Shown piece by piece: positions 1-8,205 of a stretch of 33,892 nt of DNA. The stretch is taken from NCBI RefSeq assembly GCF_002387245.1, contig NZ_DGLD01000005.1, positions 1 to 33,892 of the forward strand, in the 5' to 3' direction. The position numbers and the translations under genes are program-made. Numbering within the stretch: position 1 is the stretch's first letter; each line of letters opens with the position of its first letter. Below the pieces are notes generated by a model, which saw only the letters and a list, made by a program, of their open reading frames with translations, searched no databases and was not told the DNA's origin. This DNA is from Brevundimonas sp. UBA4553 (GTDB lineage Bacteria > Pseudomonadota > Alphaproteobacteria > Caulobacterales > Caulobacteraceae).

Positions 1-81
1 CCAGCCGTCCGGCTCAGCCGACGCAGCGCCGGCAGCGAACAGTCCGGCCGCGGCGACACTGGCGAGAAGTTTGAGCTTCAT
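1..81 (-). CDS. Secreted or outer-membrane protein, N-terminal fragment
   Basis: Only the first 27 codons lie in the window; the gene runs off the left edge. The fragment begins MKLKLLASVAAAGLF and has a basic N-terminus, an alanine/leucine-rich core and an ASA-like signal peptidase I site, followed by an EPDGW start of the mature chain. A GAGGA Shine-Dalgarno sequence sits about five bases before the ATG at 81. Caulobacterales OmpA-like and other outer-membrane barrels often begin this way, but that is an analogy and the fragment cannot prove a family. Export to the periplasm or outer membrane is well supported. Confidence 0.7.
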   Translation of the reverse strand, partial: MKLKLLASVAAAGLFAAGAASAEPDGW

Positions 82-280
82 TGTGTCCTCACACTCAAGT
101 TGATCCGAATGCCCCGCTTAAGACGGTAGCGCTCAGGGAGCCGAACGACATGGGATCGCTCAGGTTCCGCCATCTTCCGCAAGATTGCGACAGGTGTGGC
201 GCCATTTCAACACAAACGGCCGTTTTTTCCCTGACCGAGCCCTGCTAGGACCATTTTGAAACACAACGGAGGCGGAAACA
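82..280. other. Intergenic region between divergent genes
   Basis: This 199-base stretch separates the divergent secreted-protein gene and the SDR gene and must hold both promoters. I see an ACGGAGGCG ribosome-binding site just before the SDR ATG at 281. I see no convincing sigma-70 hexamer pair, terminator or repeat. Confidence 0.5.
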
Positions 281-1189
281 ATGACGCTCAGGTTCGACGG
301 ACAGGTTGCGATTGTGACGGGTGCCGGGGGCGGCCTGGGCCGCGAGCACGCCCTGGCGCTGGCGGCGCGGGGCGCCAGCGTGGTGGTCAATGACCTTGGC
401 GGCGCCCGCGACGGATCCGGTTGTTCCGCCACTGCGGCCGAGGCGGTGGTCGCGGAGATCGTCGCCGCGGGCGGCGAGGCCATGGCCAATGCAGCTTCCG
501 TCACCGATGCGGCTGCGGTGGAGGCCATGGTCGCCGAGGTCATGGCCCGCTGGAGGCGGGTCGACATCCTGGTCAACAACGCGGGCATCCTGCGCGACAA
601 GTCGTTCGCCAAGATGGAACTGGCCGACTTCCAACTGGTCATGGACGTCCACCTGATGGGCGCGGTCCATTGCACCAAGGCGGTGTGGGACATCATGCGG
701 GCCCAGAACTATGGCCGCATCGTCATGACCACGTCCTCGTCGGGTCTGTTCGGCAACTTCGGTCAGGCCAATTATGGTGCGGCCAAGATGGCCCTGGTCG
801 GCCTGATGCAGACCCTGGCGATCGAGGGGGCCAAGAACGACATCCGCGTCAACGCCCTGGCCCCGACCGCTCACACCCGCATGACGGAGGATCTCGGCGC
901 AGCCCTGCCGCTGGAGGCCCTCGGGCCGGATCTGGTGACGCCGGGTCTGTTGCATCTGGTCAGCCGCGACGCCCCTACGCGCGCCATCCTGGCCGCCGGC
1001 GCCGGCGGCTTCGAACGCGCCTACGTCACCCTGACGCAGGGCGACTTCATCGTCGGTGCGGACGCCGCGGAGCAGGTCGCCGCCCGCTTCGACGCCATCT
1101 CCGACCGCGAAAACGAAATCGTGCCGGACATGGGCGCCGCGCAGGGCATGATCGAACTGACCAAGGCCCAGAAGCATCATGGGTCTTGA
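281..1189 (+). CDS. SDR family oxidoreductase, MFE-2-type 3-hydroxyacyl-CoA dehydrogenase-like
   Basis: The 302-residue protein is a classical-type short-chain dehydrogenase. Visible motifs are the cofactor loop TGAGGGLG (13-20), NDLGG (37-41), NNAG (99-102), a serine cluster near 152-154, and the catalytic Y165-x3-K169 in NYGAAK. The NDLGG motif and the long C-terminal tail after the core resemble the (3R)-hydroxyacyl-CoA dehydrogenase unit of peroxisomal multifunctional enzyme 2, here as a stand-alone protein without hydratase or SCP2 domains. It probably oxidises a 3-hydroxyacyl-CoA or related substrate with NAD(P). The thiolase gene 155 bases downstream on the same strand fits a beta-oxidation-like pair. 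The ATG at 281 follows a good ribosome-binding site (GGAGG). The exact substrate is unknown. Confidence 0.85.
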   Translation: MTLRFDGQVAIVTGAGGGLGREHALALAARGASVVVNDLGGARDGSGCSATAAEAVVAEIVAAGGEAMANAASVTDAAAVEAMVAEVMARWRRVDILVNNAGILRDKSFAKMELADFQLVMDVHLMGAVHCTKAVWDIMRAQNYGRIVMTTSSSGLFGNFGQANYGAAKMALVGLMQTLAIEGAKNDIRVNALAPTAHTRMTEDLGAALPLEALGPDLVTPGLLHLVSRDAPTRAILAAGAGGFERAYVTLTQGDFIVGADAAEQVAARFDAISDRENEIVPDMGAAQGMIELTKAQKHHGS

Positions 1190-1344
1190 GGAGACCTGAC
1201 GCGCGGCGCCTCGTCGCTTGAGCCCTCGCTCACTTCTCAGAAGGCGCCTTGCGTTGACGCCACGTGAGGCGCCTATCCTGTATTCAGGCAGGAAACGCGC
1301 TCAACCAGCGAGCGATAGCGCCCCAGAACAGAGAGAACTTCTCG

Positions 1345-2547
1345 ATGCGTGAAGCCGTCATCGTCTCCACCGCCCGCACCCCGATCGGTCGGGCCTATCG
1401 CGGAGCCTTCAACGATACCCAGGCGCAGCAACTGGGAGCCCATGCCGTCAGGCACGCGGTCACCCGAGCGGGCGTCGATCCGGCCGAAATCGAGGACGTC
1501 GTCATGGGCGCGGCCCTTCAGCAAGGCTCGACCGGCACCAATGTGGCGCGTCAAGTGGCGCTGGCGGCGGGCCTGCCCTCTTCGGCACCGGGCATGAGCC
1601 TTGATCGTCAGTGCGCCTCAGGCCTGATGGGGATCGCCACGGCGGCCAAGCAGGTCGTCTTCGACCAGCAGAAGATGGCGATCGGCGGCGGCCTGGAGAG
1701 CATCTCCCTCGTCCAGAACCAGCACATGAACCTGTATCGGATGAAGGACGAGGCGCTGCTGACGCTGTCGCCCCATATCTACATGTCGATGCTGGAGACC
1801 GCTGAGGTCGTCGCTCGCCGCTACAACATCAGCCGCGACGCCCAGGACGAGTACGCCCTGCAATCACAGCAGCGCACGGCCCAGGCTCAGGCCGAAGGCC
1901 GCTTCGACGCCGAGATCGTGCCGATGACCACCAGGATGCTGGTCATGGACAAGACCACCGGCCAGACTTCGTCGCAGGAAGTCACCCTGGCCAAGGACGA
2001 GGGCAATCGCCCGGACACCACCCTGGAGGGCCTGCAATCTCTGAAGCCCGTCTTCGGCGGCGGCGAGGAAATCCAGCAGGGCGAGTTCATCACCGCCGGC
2101 AACGCCTCCCAGTTGTCCGACGGAGCCTCTGCCAGCGTCATCATGGAGGCGGGCGAGGCGGTGAAACGCAACCTCCAGCCGCTCGGCGCTTATCGCGGCA
2201 TGGCGGTCGCAGGGTGCGAGCCCGACGAAATGGGCATCGGCCCGGTCTTCGCCGTGCCCAAGCTCCTGAAACGCCACGGTCTGACCATGGACGACATCGG
2301 CATTTGGGAGCTGAACGAAGCCTTTGCGGTGCAGGTCCTCTATTGCCGCGACAAGCTGGGCATCCCCAACGACCGCCTCAACGTCTCGGGCGGCGCCGTC
2401 TCCATCGGCCACCCCTACGGCATGTCGGGCGCGCGTATGGCCGGCCACGTCCTGATCGAGGGCAAGCGGCGCGGGGCCAAGTACGGCGTCGTCACCATGT
2501 GCATCGGCGGCGGCATGGGCGCGGCAGGTCTGTTCGAAATCTACTAA
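1345..2547 (+). CDS. Thiolase family acetyl-CoA C-acyltransferase
   Basis: The 400-residue protein is a full-length thiolase: it cleaves 3-ketoacyl-CoA with CoA or runs the reverse Claisen condensation. The acyl-accepting cysteine is C90 in DRQCASG, the histidine is H356 in GHPYGMSG, and the second cysteine is C386 in CIGGGMG. The N-terminal MREAVIVSTARTPIGRA is the normal thiolase start, so I chose the ATG at 1345. An in-frame extension to 1264 would add 27 residues unlike any thiolase. With the upstream SDR it could form the last two steps of a beta-oxidation-like route. Whether it is degradative (FadA type) or biosynthetic (PhaA/AtoB type) cannot be told from sequence alone. A hairpin follows at 2582. 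Confidence 0.93.
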   Translation: MREAVIVSTARTPIGRAYRGAFNDTQAQQLGAHAVRHAVTRAGVDPAEIEDVVMGAALQQGSTGTNVARQVALAAGLPSSAPGMSLDRQCASGLMGIATAAKQVVFDQQKMAIGGGLESISLVQNQHMNLYRMKDEALLTLSPHIYMSMLETAEVVARRYNISRDAQDEYALQSQQRTAQAQAEGRFDAEIVPMTTRMLVMDKTTGQTSSQEVTLAKDEGNRPDTTLEGLQSLKPVFGGGEEIQQGEFITAGNASQLSDGASASVIMEAGEAVKRNLQPLGAYRGMAVAGCEPDEMGIGPVFAVPKLLKRHGLTMDDIGIWELNEAFAVQVLYCRDKLGIPNDRLNVSGGAVSIGHPYGMSGARMAGHVLIEGKRRGAKYGVVTMCIGGGMGAAGLFEIY

Positions 2548-2581
2548 GCCGGTCAGCCGCGCCCATCATGAAAAGTGGCTG

Positions 2582-2599
2582 AAACCGCGCTGCGGTTTT
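2582..2599 (+). terminator. Candidate hairpin terminator after the thiolase gene
   Basis: AAACCGC and GCGGTTT form a perfect 7-bp stem with a 3-base loop, about 35 bases after the thiolase stop. Only a short TTTT follows, partly inside the stem, so termination may be weak or bidirectional. The convergent WYL regulator gene ends just beyond, at 2627. Confidence 0.5.
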
Positions 2600-2606
2600 A
2601 GCGGGG

Positions 2607-2633
2607 ACTGCGGGCCTGATCGAGATCTACTGA
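2607..2633 (+). pseudogene. Short thiolase 3'-end remnant
   Basis: In one frame this stretch reads TAGLIEIY followed by TGA, nearly the same as the real thiolase ending AAGLFEIY-stop at 2521-2547. It looks like the last nine codons of a second thiolase copy, left after a deletion or recombination. It also overlaps the last codon and stop of the convergent regulator gene. The match is short and could be chance, but it sits just behind the intact thiolase in the same orientation. Confidence 0.35.
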
Positions 2634-3334
2634 GGTCCGCACTCGGCGGCCCGCCGCGCCTCCATCGCTGCGAACCAACGCTGGCGCAGGACGGCGGGTC
2701 GGCCGGGATAGCGGTCGTCCAGAAACTCCGCGTCGACTACCCGGTCGGCGCGGAAGCTGCGGAAGTCCTCGCGCGTCTCGCACCAAGCCAGCAGCAGCCG
2801 CGCCCGCTCATGATAGCCGATCAGGAAGGGCCAGATGACGCGCGTCGTCTCGCGTTCCTGCTCGTCGGCGTAAGAGAGCCGCAGCTTGCGACCGGCGTGG
2901 ATCCAGACCCGCACCTGGGCCAGGTCCACCGTCTCGATCTTCTGCTCCCACGGCGGCGGCGTGGCCACCGAGGGCTCCGTCACCACCGGCCGCAGACGTT
3001 CGGGGACGATAGCGGCGATCTTGGCGGTCAGGTCGCGCGCGGCTCGCGCCAGGGCCGGATCGCCACGCGTCGCCACCCACTGTGCGCCCAGCACCGCCGC
3101 CTCGATCTCATCCGAAGTCAGCATCAGTGGCGGCAGATCGAAACCGCCGTCCAGCACATAGCCCAGCCCCGCCTCGCCCCGGATCGGCACCCGCTGCCCC
3201 AGCAGGGCGGCGATGTCGCGATAGATGGTGCGTTTGGAGGTCTCCAGCTCGGCCGCGATGGCGTCGGCCGTCACCGGACGCGAGGTCCGGCGCAGGACCT
3301 GGATAATCTGGAACAGTCGGTCGGCGCGTCTCAT
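2627..3334 (-). CDS. YafY-like HTH/WYL-domain transcriptional regulator
   Basis: The 235-residue protein has an N-terminal helix-turn-helix (residues 1-60, MRRADRLFQIIQVLRR then TIYRDIAAL) typical of the DeoR-like half of YafY proteins. A C-terminal WYL region follows (about 130-235), containing RLSYAD and a conserved RADRV stretch. WYL domains sense ligands or nucleic acid, and most such proteins are repressors. I chose the ATG at 3334 because MRRADRLFQ is the usual family start; a longer start at 3367 adds 11 residues. The gene is divergent from the GST at 3446, which is its likely target, together with itself. Confidence 0.88.
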   Translation of the reverse strand: MRRADRLFQIIQVLRRTSRPVTADAIAAELETSKRTIYRDIAALLGQRVPIRGEAGLGYVLDGGFDLPPLMLTSDEIEAAVLGAQWVATRGDPALARAARDLTAKIAAIVPERLRPVVTEPSVATPPPWEQKIETVDLAQVRVWIHAGRKLRLSYADEQERETTRVIWPFLIGYHERARLLLAWCETREDFRSFRADRVVDAEFLDDRYPGRPAVLRQRWFAAMEARRAAECGPQ

Positions 3335-3367
3335 ATCCCCACCCTGGCCGAAGACTGCTGACAGCAT

Positions 3368-3389
3368 GGTGGCAGCAGGGTGGCAGTAG
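3368..3389. promoter_or_regulatory. Tandem 11-bp repeat, candidate WYL-regulator operator
   Basis: GGTGGCAGCAG is followed directly by GGTGGCAGTAG, one mismatch in 11 and a period of one helical turn. The repeat lies in the short gap between the divergent regulator and GST genes, close to the regulator start. Position and period suggest an operator for the YafY-like protein. This is inference: no promoter hexamers could be placed with confidence. Confidence 0.4.
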
Positions 3390-3445
3390 TCAATACGGAC
3401 TGCCGCTGACGCTCCGTCGCGGCGCGATATCTGGGAGGATTATCG

Positions 3446-4057
3446 ATGCTGACCCTGTTCCACGCCCCCTGGTCCCGTTCCTCGCGTCTGGTCTGGCTGA
3501 TCGAGGAACTCGGGGCCGACTGCCGCATCGAGTATTGCGACATCCGCCGCATGGACGGCGCGGGCGCCGCCGATCCGAAGAACCCGCATCCCGACGGCAA
3601 GGTCCCGGCCCTGCTGCACGAAGGCGCCCTGATCACCGAGTCGGCGGCGGTGGCTCTCTATCTGACGGGTCTGCACCCCGCGGCGGGCCTTGGTTTCCCG
3701 CCGGATTCGCCGCAGCGCGGGCCGCTGCTAACCTGGATGTTCTGGGCCACGGGCGAGCTGGAGCCGTCGCTGTGGAACAAGATCACGGGCGCGGTCGAAG
3801 CCGATCCGTACGCGCAGTCTCGCTACGACGCCGCCGTCACCCGGCTGCTGGAGGCCCTATGGGAAGGTCCCTGGCTGATGGGCGACCATTTCACCGTCGC
3901 GGACGTCCTGATCGGCAGCACCGTCGCCTGGGCGCGCGAACACCTGCCGGAAAGCCCGGTCCTGGACGCCTACGTCGCGCGGCTGGCGGCCCGCCCCGCC
4001 CATGCCCGCGCCATCGCCCGGGACGGCGCGCCGCCGCAGTTGGCCCAGGCCAGCTAG
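3446..4057 (+). CDS. Glutathione S-transferase family protein
   Basis: The 203-residue length matches a cytosolic GST. The N-terminal thioredoxin-like half begins MLTLFHAPWSRSSRL, with a serine-rich catalytic patch at 10-13. It includes the cis-proline GKVPAL and the glutathione-binding E-S pair in ITESAAV. The C-terminal helical half contains the N-capping motif FTVADVLIG. It should conjugate glutathione to electrophiles or reduce them; the substrate is unknown. A GGGAGG ribosome-binding site lies 7 bases before the ATG. The gene is divergent from the WYL regulator and shares a CTAG stop with the convergent otsA. Confidence 0.9.
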   Translation: MLTLFHAPWSRSSRLVWLIEELGADCRIEYCDIRRMDGAGAADPKNPHPDGKVPALLHEGALITESAAVALYLTGLHPAAGLGFPPDSPQRGPLLTWMFWATGELEPSLWNKITGAVEADPYAQSRYDAAVTRLLEALWEGPWLMGDHFTVADVLIGSTVAWAREHLPESPVLDAYVARLAARPAHARAIARDGAPPQLAQAS

Positions 4058-5478
4058 GCAGCTGGGGCCACCGCGTCGGCGACCCTGTCGTCGTCGGCGC
4101 GGATCGCGACCTGTTTGAGCGCGCCGACGTAGCTGTCCCGCCAAACGCTGACATCGGTGTCCTGCACGACCTGCATGAGCGCCTTCCATTTGCGGATGCG
4201 TTCCTCAAGCGGCATGGTCAGAGCGGTCTTGACGGCTTCCGACAACTCCTCACGGCTGAAGGGATTGACCAGCAAGGCCTCGCCCATCTGCTCGGCGGCT
4301 CCTGCGAAACGCGACAGGATCAGTACGCCGGGGTCTTCCGGATTCTGGGCCGCCACATACTCCTTGGCCACCAGATTCATGCCGTCGCGCAAAGGCGTGA
4401 CCAGACCGACCTTGGCCGCGCGATAGAGGCCGGCCAACTGATCCCGTCGGAAGGTGCGATTCAGATAGCGGATCGGCTGCCAGTCCATGTCAGCGTAGGC
4501 GCCGTTGATGCGCCCGGCCAGAGCGTCCAGCCGTCCTCGAATGTCCTGATAGGTATCGACATCGTCGCGCGAGATCGGCGTCACCTGCAACAGGAAGACC
4601 TCGCCCCGCATGGCTGGGTTATCCTCAAGGAACTGCTCAAAGCCCAGCATCCGCTGCTCCAGGCCCTTGGAGTAATCCAGCCGGTCGACGCCGACGATCA
4701 TCGAGCGGAAGGCCGCCGAGGCCGCCATCCGGTCGTAGGTCTTGCGACCCAGGACGGAATCCCTCGCCTCCAGGAAGCCGTCCACATCGATGCCGATGGG
4801 GAAGACGCCGCATTGCACCCGGCGGCCGAACGCCTCGAGGACGTGGTCCGACGAAACGCGCCCCCGCGCCTCGACCTCGACGTAGCGCTCGAACAGGCCG
4901 AGCCATTCATCCGTGTGGAAGCCGATCAGGTCGAAGTGGAACATCGCCTCCACCAGCCGCCGATGATGCGGCAGGGTGACCAGCAGCTGACGCGCCGGCC
5001 AGGGCGTGTGCAGGAAGAAGCCGATCCGGTTCTTCACCCCCAGACGGCGCAGGTCCCGCGCCATCGGGATCATGTGGTAGTCGTGGATCCAGATGATGTC
5101 GTCGGGTTGGATCAGCGGCTGCAGCACTTCGGCGAAGCGGCGGTTGGTGCGCTCATAGCCCTCGCCGTAGGACCGCTCATAGGCGGTCAGGTCGACCCGG
5201 TGGTGAAAGAGCGGCCACAGGGTCTTGTTGGCGTAGCCGTTGTAGTATTCGTCGACGTCCTGCGGCTCCAGATCAACGGTGGCGACAGTGACCCCTGCCC
5301 GGTCTTCGATGTTCAGTTCCCCGGTGAACTGCTCGACCGTCTCACCCGACCAGCCAAACCACAGACCATCATATTTGCGCAGCGCCGCCGACAGGGCCAT
5401 GGCCAGACCGCCCGCCGAACCTGCAGCCGGATCCCTGGGCGCCGATACCCGGTTCGAGACAACAATCAGCCGGCTCAT
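4054..5478 (-). CDS. otsA: Alpha,alpha-trehalose-phosphate synthase (UDP/GDP-glucose)
   Basis: The 474-residue GT20 enzyme joins glucose from a nucleotide sugar to glucose-6-phosphate, giving trehalose-6-phosphate in the cytosol. Diagnostic features are the N-terminal SNRVS, HDYH with D133, FHTDE, the phosphate and donor contacts R266 and K271 in RLDYSKG, and DGMNLVAKEY near the C-terminus. The start at 5478 (MSRLIVVSNR) gives the usual OtsA N-terminus; the longer frame reaches back into the upstream gene. The ATG overlaps the GH15 stop by 4 bases (ATGA), so translation is probably coupled. It is the last gene of otsB-GH15-otsA. Confidence 0.96.
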   Translation of the reverse strand: MSRLIVVSNRVSAPRDPAAGSAGGLAMALSAALRKYDGLWFGWSGETVEQFTGELNIEDRAGVTVATVDLEPQDVDEYYNGYANKTLWPLFHHRVDLTAYERSYGEGYERTNRRFAEVLQPLIQPDDIIWIHDYHMIPMARDLRRLGVKNRIGFFLHTPWPARQLLVTLPHHRRLVEAMFHFDLIGFHTDEWLGLFERYVEVEARGRVSSDHVLEAFGRRVQCGVFPIGIDVDGFLEARDSVLGRKTYDRMAASAAFRSMIVGVDRLDYSKGLEQRMLGFEQFLEDNPAMRGEVFLLQVTPISRDDVDTYQDIRGRLDALAGRINGAYADMDWQPIRYLNRTFRRDQLAGLYRAAKVGLVTPLRDGMNLVAKEYVAAQNPEDPGVLILSRFAGAAEQMGEALLVNPFSREELSEAVKTALTMPLEERIRKWKALMQVVQDTDVSVWRDSYVGALKQVAIRADDDRVADAVAPAA

Positions 5479-7262
5479 CGTGCATCCTGCCACGAGCGGC
5501 TGAGCAGGACCGCGCAGTTGATGATGCCGACAAGTGAATAGGTCTGCGGATAGTTGCCCCACAGTTCGCCGTCCTGAAGCGAGATATCCTCGCTGAGCAG
5601 ACCCGCATGGGTTCGGCGGCTCAGCATCTCGTCGAAGATGACCCGCGCCTCTTCCGTTCGGCCGTTCAGATGCAGGGCTTCGATGAACCAGAAGGTGCAG
5701 AAGTTGAAAGCCGTCTCCGGCTCGCCGAAGTCGTCGGGGTGGATGTAGCGGAACAGGTAGGGCCCCTTCTTCAGGTCCCGCTCGACCGCCTCGAAGGTCT
5801 TGACCTGACGCGGGTCACGGGCGTCGAGGAAGCCGAGATCGGTCATCTGCAAGAGCGACGCGTCCAGCTCCGTTCCGCCGAAGCTGGCGGCGAACCGCCC
5901 TTCGTCCGGCAGATAGGCCTCCGCCTCGATTCGCGCCCGGATCAGGCGGGCCCGCTCGTCCCACAGCTCGCCGCGCTCGGTCAGGCCCAGATGCCGCGCC
6001 GCCTTGGCCAGACGGTCGCAGGCAGCCCAGCACATGACCGAGGAATAGGTGTGGACCCGAGCGATGGTGCGGAACTCCCACAGACCGGCGTCGGTCTGAT
6101 CATGCATGGAGAAGGCGCGGTCGCCGACCTTCTCCAAAGCATGAAAGTCGTCCACCGTGCCCGGCCGCAGCATCCGCTCGTCAAAGAAGGCCTGAACCAG
6201 CGGCAGGACGATCTGGCCGTAGACGTCGTGCTGCAGGTGTTCGTGCGCCTGATTGCCGACGCGGACCGGCTTCATGCCGCGGTAGCCCTCAACGCTGTCG
6301 ACAATGCGCTCGCCGATGTCGGCTTCCAGCCCCACGCCATAGACAGGTTGGACATGGCCGCCCTGGGCGTCGTCCACCAGATTGCGCAGATAGCCGAGAT
6401 AGTTCTCGAGGATGTCCACCGCGCCCAGCCGGTTCAGCGCCCGCACCGTGTAGTAAGCGTCCCGCACCCAGCAGAAGCGATAGTCCCAGTTGCGCCCGCT
6501 TTCCGGGAACTCGGGAACAGAGGTGGTCATGGCGGCGACGATGGCCCCGGTCTCCTCATAGACGCAAAGCTTCAGGGTGATGGCGGCGCGGATCACAGCT
6601 TCCTGCCAGTCCAGCGGCACATAGAGGGTGCGGGTCCACAGCTTCCAGTGCTGGATGGTCTGCTCCAGCGCCGCCGACACCCCGGCCATGACCGATTGGT
6701 CATATCCCTCGTCCGGGCCGAGGAAGAAGGCCAGTTCCCCCTCCAGCCGGAAGGTCCGCTCGTTCTGGACATGGGTCACCGGGCAGTTGGTGGTCAGCCG
6801 CAGCGTCACGTCGGTGCAAAGATAGCGGATATGGTTGGAGCCCGAGGTCTGTTCCGCCCGACGCGCGCCCCAGTCCGCCGAAGGACGCAAACGTACCGTG
6901 ATCCGCGGCGCTCCCGACAAGGGCCGAACCACCCGCGCAAAGGCGATAGGGCGATAGATGCGGGAATGCTTCAGGTGGCGCGGCGCGAAATCCAGCACTT
7001 CAACTGACGCCCCCCTTTCGTCCGTCAACACCGTTCGCAGGACAGCCGTATTACGGATATAGGCCTGCTCGACCGACGCCTGCCCTTCCAGCTCGATAGA
7101 CCAGAAACCATGCTCGGGGGCTTCGCCGTCCATCAGGGCCGAAAAGACCGGGTCGCCGTCGACACGAGGCGCGCAAGCCCAGACGAAGCGACCCTCGCGG
7201 TCAATCAACGCGCTGACCGAGCAATTGCCTATGGGCGCGAGGTCGAGGTTGGGGCGGCTCAT
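5475..7262 (-). CDS. Glycoside hydrolase family 15 protein (glucoamylase- or trehalase-like)
   Basis: The 595-residue protein is a GH15 enzyme: an N-terminal beta-sandwich (about 1-210) followed by an alpha/alpha-barrel. Motifs are RNWDYRFCWVRDA (257-269), the likely catalytic acid E396 in GLWEFR, and the likely base E558 in LLSEDIS before GNYPQTYS. There is no signal peptide, so it acts in the cytosol. GH15 covers glucoamylases, glucodextranases and trehalases. Its place between the two trehalose-synthesis genes, with 4-base overlaps on both sides (otsB at 7259-7262, otsA at 5475-5478), makes trehalose or a trehalose precursor a credible substrate. That function is inference; the family call is firm. 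Confidence 0.93.
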   Translation of the reverse strand: MSRPNLDLAPIGNCSVSALIDREGRFVWACAPRVDGDPVFSALMDGEAPEHGFWSIELEGQASVEQAYIRNTAVLRTVLTDERGASVEVLDFAPRHLKHSRIYRPIAFARVVRPLSGAPRITVRLRPSADWGARRAEQTSGSNHIRYLCTDVTLRLTTNCPVTHVQNERTFRLEGELAFFLGPDEGYDQSVMAGVSAALEQTIQHWKLWTRTLYVPLDWQEAVIRAAITLKLCVYEETGAIVAAMTTSVPEFPESGRNWDYRFCWVRDAYYTVRALNRLGAVDILENYLGYLRNLVDDAQGGHVQPVYGVGLEADIGERIVDSVEGYRGMKPVRVGNQAHEHLQHDVYGQIVLPLVQAFFDERMLRPGTVDDFHALEKVGDRAFSMHDQTDAGLWEFRTIARVHTYSSVMCWAACDRLAKAARHLGLTERGELWDERARLIRARIEAEAYLPDEGRFAASFGGTELDASLLQMTDLGFLDARDPRQVKTFEAVERDLKKGPYLFRYIHPDDFGEPETAFNFCTFWFIEALHLNGRTEEARVIFDEMLSRRTHAGLLSEDISLQDGELWGNYPQTYSLVGIINCAVLLSRSWQDAR

Positions 7263-8023
7263 GCCGGGCCTCCTTCAATCTGATCAAGCCAGTCGAGAAC
7301 GGCGGTGACGTCATCCAGCCGGTAACGAGCAGCGGTCGGCCGGTCGGCCCCCACCAGAACGCCGAAGCCGCCCAGCCTCTCGGCGGCCTCAAAGCCATGC
7401 TCGTCCGTCAGGTCATCCCCGACCATGACAGGCGTCGCGCCGATGAAGGGCGCCTCGGCCATGAAGGCGCTGACGGCGACGCCCTTGTCCGTTCCCGGGG
7501 TCTTCAGCTCCAGGACCATCGAGCCGGGCTGCAACGCCAGACCGGTTTCCTGCGCCAGAGATGCGGCCAGCGCGATAGCCTCACCCGACACGCTGGGCGC
7601 CTGACGGTAGTGCAAACCTGCCGCCAACTCCTTGTCTTCCACCAGCACGCCCGGACGTTCGGCGGCGAAAGCGTCAAAGGCCGCCACGGCTCGTCGCACA
7701 GCCGGATCAGGCGCCCGATTGGCGAATGAGCCGTCGCCTCGCCGCCTTTGCAGGCCGTGCACGCCGGAGGCGGCCCTCGCCGCACCATCGCTGATCCGGT
7801 CGATTTCACCCAGTGTGCGACCGCTGACGATAGCCACGCGGCCCTGCAGGCGTTCTGTCAGACGAGTCAGAACGTCCGTGCGTCGCGGGTCGGGTTTCAC
7901 GGCGTCAGGCGTCGGCGCCAAGGGGGCGAGCACACCGTCCAGGTCCAGAAACAGTGCGGGTGCTTTTAGGGTGGCGGGCGGCTTGGGCAGGCGTGAGGCT
8001 ATAGCCCCGGATGCAGACGGCAT
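7259..8023 (-). CDS. otsB: Trehalose-6-phosphate phosphatase
   Basis: The 254-residue HAD-superfamily phosphatase removes phosphate from trehalose-6-phosphate. The nucleophile motif is DLDGVL with D27 and D29, where most OtsB proteins have D-x-DGTL; the T-to-V change is tolerated in HAD enzymes. SGRT forms motif II, KGVAV supplies the motif III lysine, and GDDLTDE forms motif IV. I chose the ATG at 8023; the frame is open to 8158 but the added residues look like non-coding translation. It is the first gene of the operon and divergent from kpsF. Confidence 0.93.
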   Translation of the reverse strand: MPSASGAIASRLPKPPATLKAPALFLDLDGVLAPLAPTPDAVKPDPRRTDVLTRLTERLQGRVAIVSGRTLGEIDRISDGAARAASGVHGLQRRRGDGSFANRAPDPAVRRAVAAFDAFAAERPGVLVEDKELAAGLHYRQAPSVSGEAIALAASLAQETGLALQPGSMVLELKTPGTDKGVAVSAFMAEAPFIGATPVMVGDDLTDEHGFEAAERLGGFGVLVGADRPTAARYRLDDVTAVLDWLDQIEGGPA

Positions 8024-8205
8024 AAGGTCCGGACTCGTTTTTCCACTGATGTCGAGACTGCTCACAACGCATGGAAGCCCGTAAGGTTGTCTCGACCGGC
8101 GACATTTCCGCCGCAACCTCGCCATTGTGCGAACAATCCAGATGGGGCAATTCGCCATACGCCACGAAGAACCGCTGCAGCGGTCCGGCGCTCAGGAGCC
8201 TGCCG

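Noticed and set aside
1254..1284. TTGACG followed by TATCCT as a thiolase promoter
   Set aside because: The 14-base spacer is too short and shifting the -10 gives poor hexamers; no firm promoter can be called.
3535..5541. 668-residue plus-strand frame across the first GST and otsA
   Set aside because: It is a shadow of two well-supported genes; the translation is low-complexity and matches nothing.
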